From NCBI RefSeq assembly GCF_014203645.1, contig NZ_JACHJL010000004.1:1-64000 (forward strand): a DNA stretch of 64,000 bases, in the 5' to 3' direction. Under the pieces are notes generated by a model that saw only the letters and a list, made by a program, of their open reading frames with translations, was not told the DNA's origin and made no database searches. How positions within the stretch are numbered: position 1 is the stretch's first letter; each line of letters starts with the position of its first letter. The position numbers and the translations under genes were made by a program. Source of the stretch: Streptomyces zagrosensis (GTDB lineage: Bacteria; Actinomycetota; Actinomycetes; Streptomycetales; Streptomycetaceae). Shown piece by piece: positions 61,481 through 64,000 of this stretch.

Positions 61481-62965
61481 ATGAACCGGACACCAGCGTC
61501 CTCCGCACCGGAGCGCGAGCCGACCGACAAAGTAACGGACGGCGACGGAGCCGGCGCTGCCAACCCCGCCCATCTTGGCCAGGGCCTCAAGCAGCGGCAT
61601 CTGTCGATGATCGCGCTGGGCGGCGTGATCGGCGCGGGCCTGTTCGTCGGCTCGGGCGCGGGCATCGCGGCGGCGGGGCCCTCCATCGTCTGTGCGTACG
61701 CGGTCTCCGGCCTGCTGGTGATGCTGGTCATGCGGATGCTGGGCGAGATGGCCGCCGCCAACCCCGCATCAGGCTCCTTCTCCGTGCACGCCGACCGCTC
61801 GATCGGCCCCTGGGCCGGCTTCACGGCGGGCTGGATGTTTTGGCTGTTGCTGTGCGTGGCGGTGGCCGCGGAGGCGATCGGCGCGGCCGACATCATGGTC
61901 GGCTGGTTCCCGGACACCGAGTCCTGGATGTGGGTCGCCCTGTTCATGGTGATCTTCACCGGCACCAACCTCGCGGCGGTGAGCAACTTCGGCGAGTTCG
62001 AGTTCTGGTTCGCCGCGATGAAGGTCGCCGCCATCGCCATCTTCCTGATCCTGGGCGTCCTGGCCATCGTGGGCGCGCTGCCCGGCTCCGACGCGCCCGG
62101 CACCGACAACCTCACCGGTGACGGCGGCTTCATGCCCAACGGCGTCGATGGCCTGGTCGTCGGCCTGCTGGCGTCGGTCTTCGCCTTCGGCGGCCTGGAG
62201 ACGGTCACCATCGCCGCCGCCGAGTCGGAGCACCCGCGCAAGGGCGTCGCCAAGGCGGTACGTACCGCGATGTGGCGGATCGGCCTCTTCTACGTCGGCT
62301 CGATGTTGATCATCGTCACCCTCATCCCGTGGGACAACCCCGCGGTCGTCGGCGACGGCCCGTACGTGGCGGTGCTCAACCACCTCGACATCCCGGCGGC
62401 CGGCGAGACGATGAACGTCATCGTGCTGATCGCGCTGCTTTCGGCGATGAACGCCAACATCTACGGCTCCTCGCGCATGGCCTACTCGCTGGTCTCGCGC
62501 GGCCAGGGGCCGCGGTTCCTCAACGTGCTCAGCGGTGGGGTGCCGCGCCGCGCAGTGATCGCATCGGCCGCGTTCGGCTTCCTGGCCGTGCTGTTCAACT
62601 ACTGGTGGCCCGAGACCATCTTCAAGTGGCTGCTGAACATGGTGGGCGCGGCCGTGCTCGTGGTGTGGGCCTTCATCGCCGCGACCCAACTGAGCGTACG
62701 CCGGCAGTTGGAGCGCGATGCGCCGGAGAAGCTCATCGTGCGGATGTGGCTCTTCCCGTATCTGACCTGGGTGGCACTCGCGGGCACGATCGGCGTACTG
62801 CTGCTGATGCTGCGCGAGGACGACACCCGCACCCAGCTCTTCTTCACCGCCGGGCTCACGGTGGTCTTCGCCATCGTCGGCTACGTACGGCAGCGGACCG
62901 CAGCCGCCGCGAGCGCCCCGCAGTCCAATGACACCGCGAAGACCAAGGACACACCGGCCGGCTGA
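61481..62965 (+). CDS. Amino acid permease (APC superfamily), copy 3
   Basis: 494 aa from ATG (MNRTPASSAPER). Same fold and motifs (GGVIGAGLFVGSGAGIAAAG, SNFGEFEFWFAAMKVAAIAI). Differs in helices 3-4 (GWMFWLLLCVAVAAEAIGAA) and the C-terminal tail (SNDTAKTKDTPAG), which suggests a different substrate range. 141 bp after copy 2. Confidence 0.92.
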   Translation: MNRTPASSAPEREPTDKVTDGDGAGAANPAHLGQGLKQRHLSMIALGGVIGAGLFVGSGAGIAAAGPSIVCAYAVSGLLVMLVMRMLGEMAAANPASGSFSVHADRSIGPWAGFTAGWMFWLLLCVAVAAEAIGAADIMVGWFPDTESWMWVALFMVIFTGTNLAAVSNFGEFEFWFAAMKVAAIAIFLILGVLAIVGALPGSDAPGTDNLTGDGGFMPNGVDGLVVGLLASVFAFGGLETVTIAAAESEHPRKGVAKAVRTAMWRIGLFYVGSMLIIVTLIPWDNPAVVGDGPYVAVLNHLDIPAAGETMNVIVLIALLSAMNANIYGSSRMAYSLVSRGQGPRFLNVLSGGVPRRAVIASAAFGFLAVLFNYWWPETIFKWLLNMVGAAVLVVWAFIAATQLSVRRQLERDAPEKLIVRMWLFPYLTWVALAGTIGVLLLMLREDDTRTQLFFTAGLTVVFAIVGYVRQRTAAAASAPQSNDTAKTKDTPAG

Positions 62966-63091
62966 GCACGCCCGATCGGCGCGGCGCCCCCACGACGTGC
63001 CCGGCCCGGCCAGGCCCACGGCGTCTTCGGACGGCGGGCGAGAGCGGCCGAGTGGGCGCGACGGGCCCTTGACGACACACCAGCACACCCC

Positions 63092-63141
63092 GGAGGCGGG
63101 GTGGTTCCTCAGACGGAGGGACCACCCCGCCTCCGTCTTTT
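63092..63141 (+). terminator. Rho-independent terminator after permease 3
   Basis: GGAGGCGGGGTGGT pairs with ACCACCCCGCCTCC (14 bp, 15-nt loop) and is followed by GTCTTTT. It insulates sodF. Confidence 0.9.
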
Positions 63142-63195
63142 GGACCAGGTCAGCGCCAGTCCGTGGCGCGAAATGGTCTTGCTGGTAGCGTGCAC

Positions 63196-63212
63196 ATGCA
63201 AGTTAATTGCAA
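63196..63212 (+). promoter_or_regulatory. Nur (nickel-responsive Fur-family) box of sodF
   Basis: TGCAA-GTTAA-TTGCAA at 63197-63212 fits the published Streptomyces Nur box tTGCaa-N5-ttGCAA. It ends 21 bp before the sodF start codon, where bound Ni-Nur would block transcription. Confidence 0.85.
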
Positions 63213-63233
63213 TAAGCAGTCGGAGGGCTCGGC

Positions 63234-63875
63234 ATGGCCATCTACACACTTCCTGAACTTCCGTACGACTACTCGGCGCTCGCCCCGGTGATCAGCCCCG
63301 AGATCATCGAGTTGCACCACGACAAGCACCACGCCGCGTACGTCAAGGGCGCCAACGACACCATGGACCAGCTCGCGGAGGCCCGGGACAAGGACCAGTG
63401 GGGCGCGATCAACGGCCTGGAGAAGAACCTGGCCTTCCACTTGTCCGGGCACATTTTGCACAGCATCTACTGGCACAACATGACCGGTGAGGGCGGCGGC
63501 GAGCCGCTGGACAAGGACGGCGTGGGCGATTTGGCCGACGCGATCACCGAGTCCTTCGGTTCCTTCGCCAAGTTCAAGACTCACCTCACCAAGGCCGCGG
63601 CCACCACCCAGGGTTCGGGCTGGGGCGTCCTCGCGTACGAGCCGGTCAGCGGCCGTCTCGTGGTCGAGCAGGTCTACGACCACCAGGGCAACGTCGGTCA
63701 GGGTTCGGTGCCGGTCCTGGTCTTCGACGCCTGGGAGCACGCCTTCTATCTCCAGTACAAGAACCAGAAGGTGGACTTCATCGAGGCGATGTGGCAGGTC
63801 GTCAACTGGCAGGACGTCGCCAAGCGCTACCGGTCGGCGACCAAGCGCGCCGGGAACCTGCTGCTCGCTCCCTGA
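63234..63875 (+). CDS. sodF: Fe/Zn-type superoxide dismutase
   Basis: 213 aa, ATG after GGAGG. Metal ligands H28 (ELHHDKHH), H76 ([10 protein letters not shown]), D165 and H169 (VFDAWEHA) are all present, as is Y36 of the HHAAY segment. The overall sequence is that of Streptomyces SodF, which uses iron and is repressed by nickel-loaded Nur when the nickel enzyme SodN is available. The Nur box upstream supports this identification. sodN is not in the window. Confidence 0.96.
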   Translation: MAIYTLPELPYDYSALAPVISPEIIELHHDKHHAAYVKGANDTMDQLAEARDKDQWGAINGLEKNLAFHLSGHILHSIYWHNMTGEGGGEPLDKDGVGDLADAITESFGSFAKFKTHLTKAAATTQGSGWGVLAYEPVSGRLVVEQVYDHQGNVGQGSVPVLVFDAWEHAFYLQYKNQKVDFIEAMWQVVNWQDVAKRYRSATKRAGNLLLAP

Positions 63876-64000
63876 GCGACGCCGCACGCGCCGCGAGGCC
63901 GACCGGCGACCACCGCCGCTTCCCAGGCCCTCGGCCGCACCGACCTCCTGCTGACGTGATCGTCTTCTCACCCTTCACGTAAGCGGGTGGAAAACAACAA

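Overview
The window is high-GC (roughly 70%) actinobacterial chromosome and looks like Streptomyces or a close relative. The evidence is a syntenic core containing rodA-mrdA-mreD-mreC-mreB, ndk, a DUF4233 gene, folC, valS, clpX, clpP2, clpP1 and tig; paired clpP genes; many GTG/TTG starts; SpoIIE/PP2C phosphatases with RsbW-like or membrane input domains; and a sodF gene under a nickel-responsive Nur box. All products are inferred by reading the translations; no database was searched.

Layout. 1-7.75 kb is accessory DNA: the 5' end of a group II intron runs off the left edge, followed by an aerolysin-type (ETX/MTX2) pore-forming toxin gene with a small partner gene, a frameshifted aminoglycoside phosphotransferase relic, and a compact minus-strand array of nine very small genes (3.07-5.86 kb). 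The array encodes a triple-HTH protein with an AT-hook-like tail, two NUDIX-like proteins lacking key NUDIX-box acids, and two tiny single-membrane-segment peptides. An XRE-TPR regulator with a truncated acetyltransferase-like gene lies divergent to it. 7.75-18.2 kb holds a B12-binding-type radical SAM protein, a sortase-anchored secreted protein with a possible PD-(D/E)XK nuclease core, a CYTH-CHAD protein and a multidomain SpoIIE phosphatase.

18.3-41.4 kb is the conserved core: the lateral-wall/spore-wall cluster (rodA, mrdA, mreD, mreC, mreB), then ndk, DUF4233, folC and valS, the Clp protease genes and trigger factor. A wecB-like epimerase plus a membrane glycosyltransferase sits between folC and valS, and two tandem paralogous Q/P/G/Y-rich membrane proteins sit between valS and clpX. 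41.7-42.2 kb carries tRNA-Pro(UGG) and tRNA-Gly(UCC), followed by a gene-poor stretch with one small membrane protein.

43.5-57.2 kb is a mixed region: an HD-domain protein, an FtsX-type ABC exporter, a CPA2 antiporter that appears to start at ATC, an AAC(3) acetyltransferase, a secreted PE_PGRS-like glycine-rich protein, a PP2C phosphatase, an Eis-like acetyltransferase, VOC and AraC proteins, an Fpg/Nei glycosylase and rpiB. 57.4-63.9 kb has three paralogous amino acid permeases, a bioY biotin transporter in the opposite orientation, and sodF.

The most interesting candidates are the small-gene array at 3.07-5.86 kb, the toxin pair at 0.45-1.72 kb, and the wall-anchored possible nuclease at 9.98-12.48 kb.
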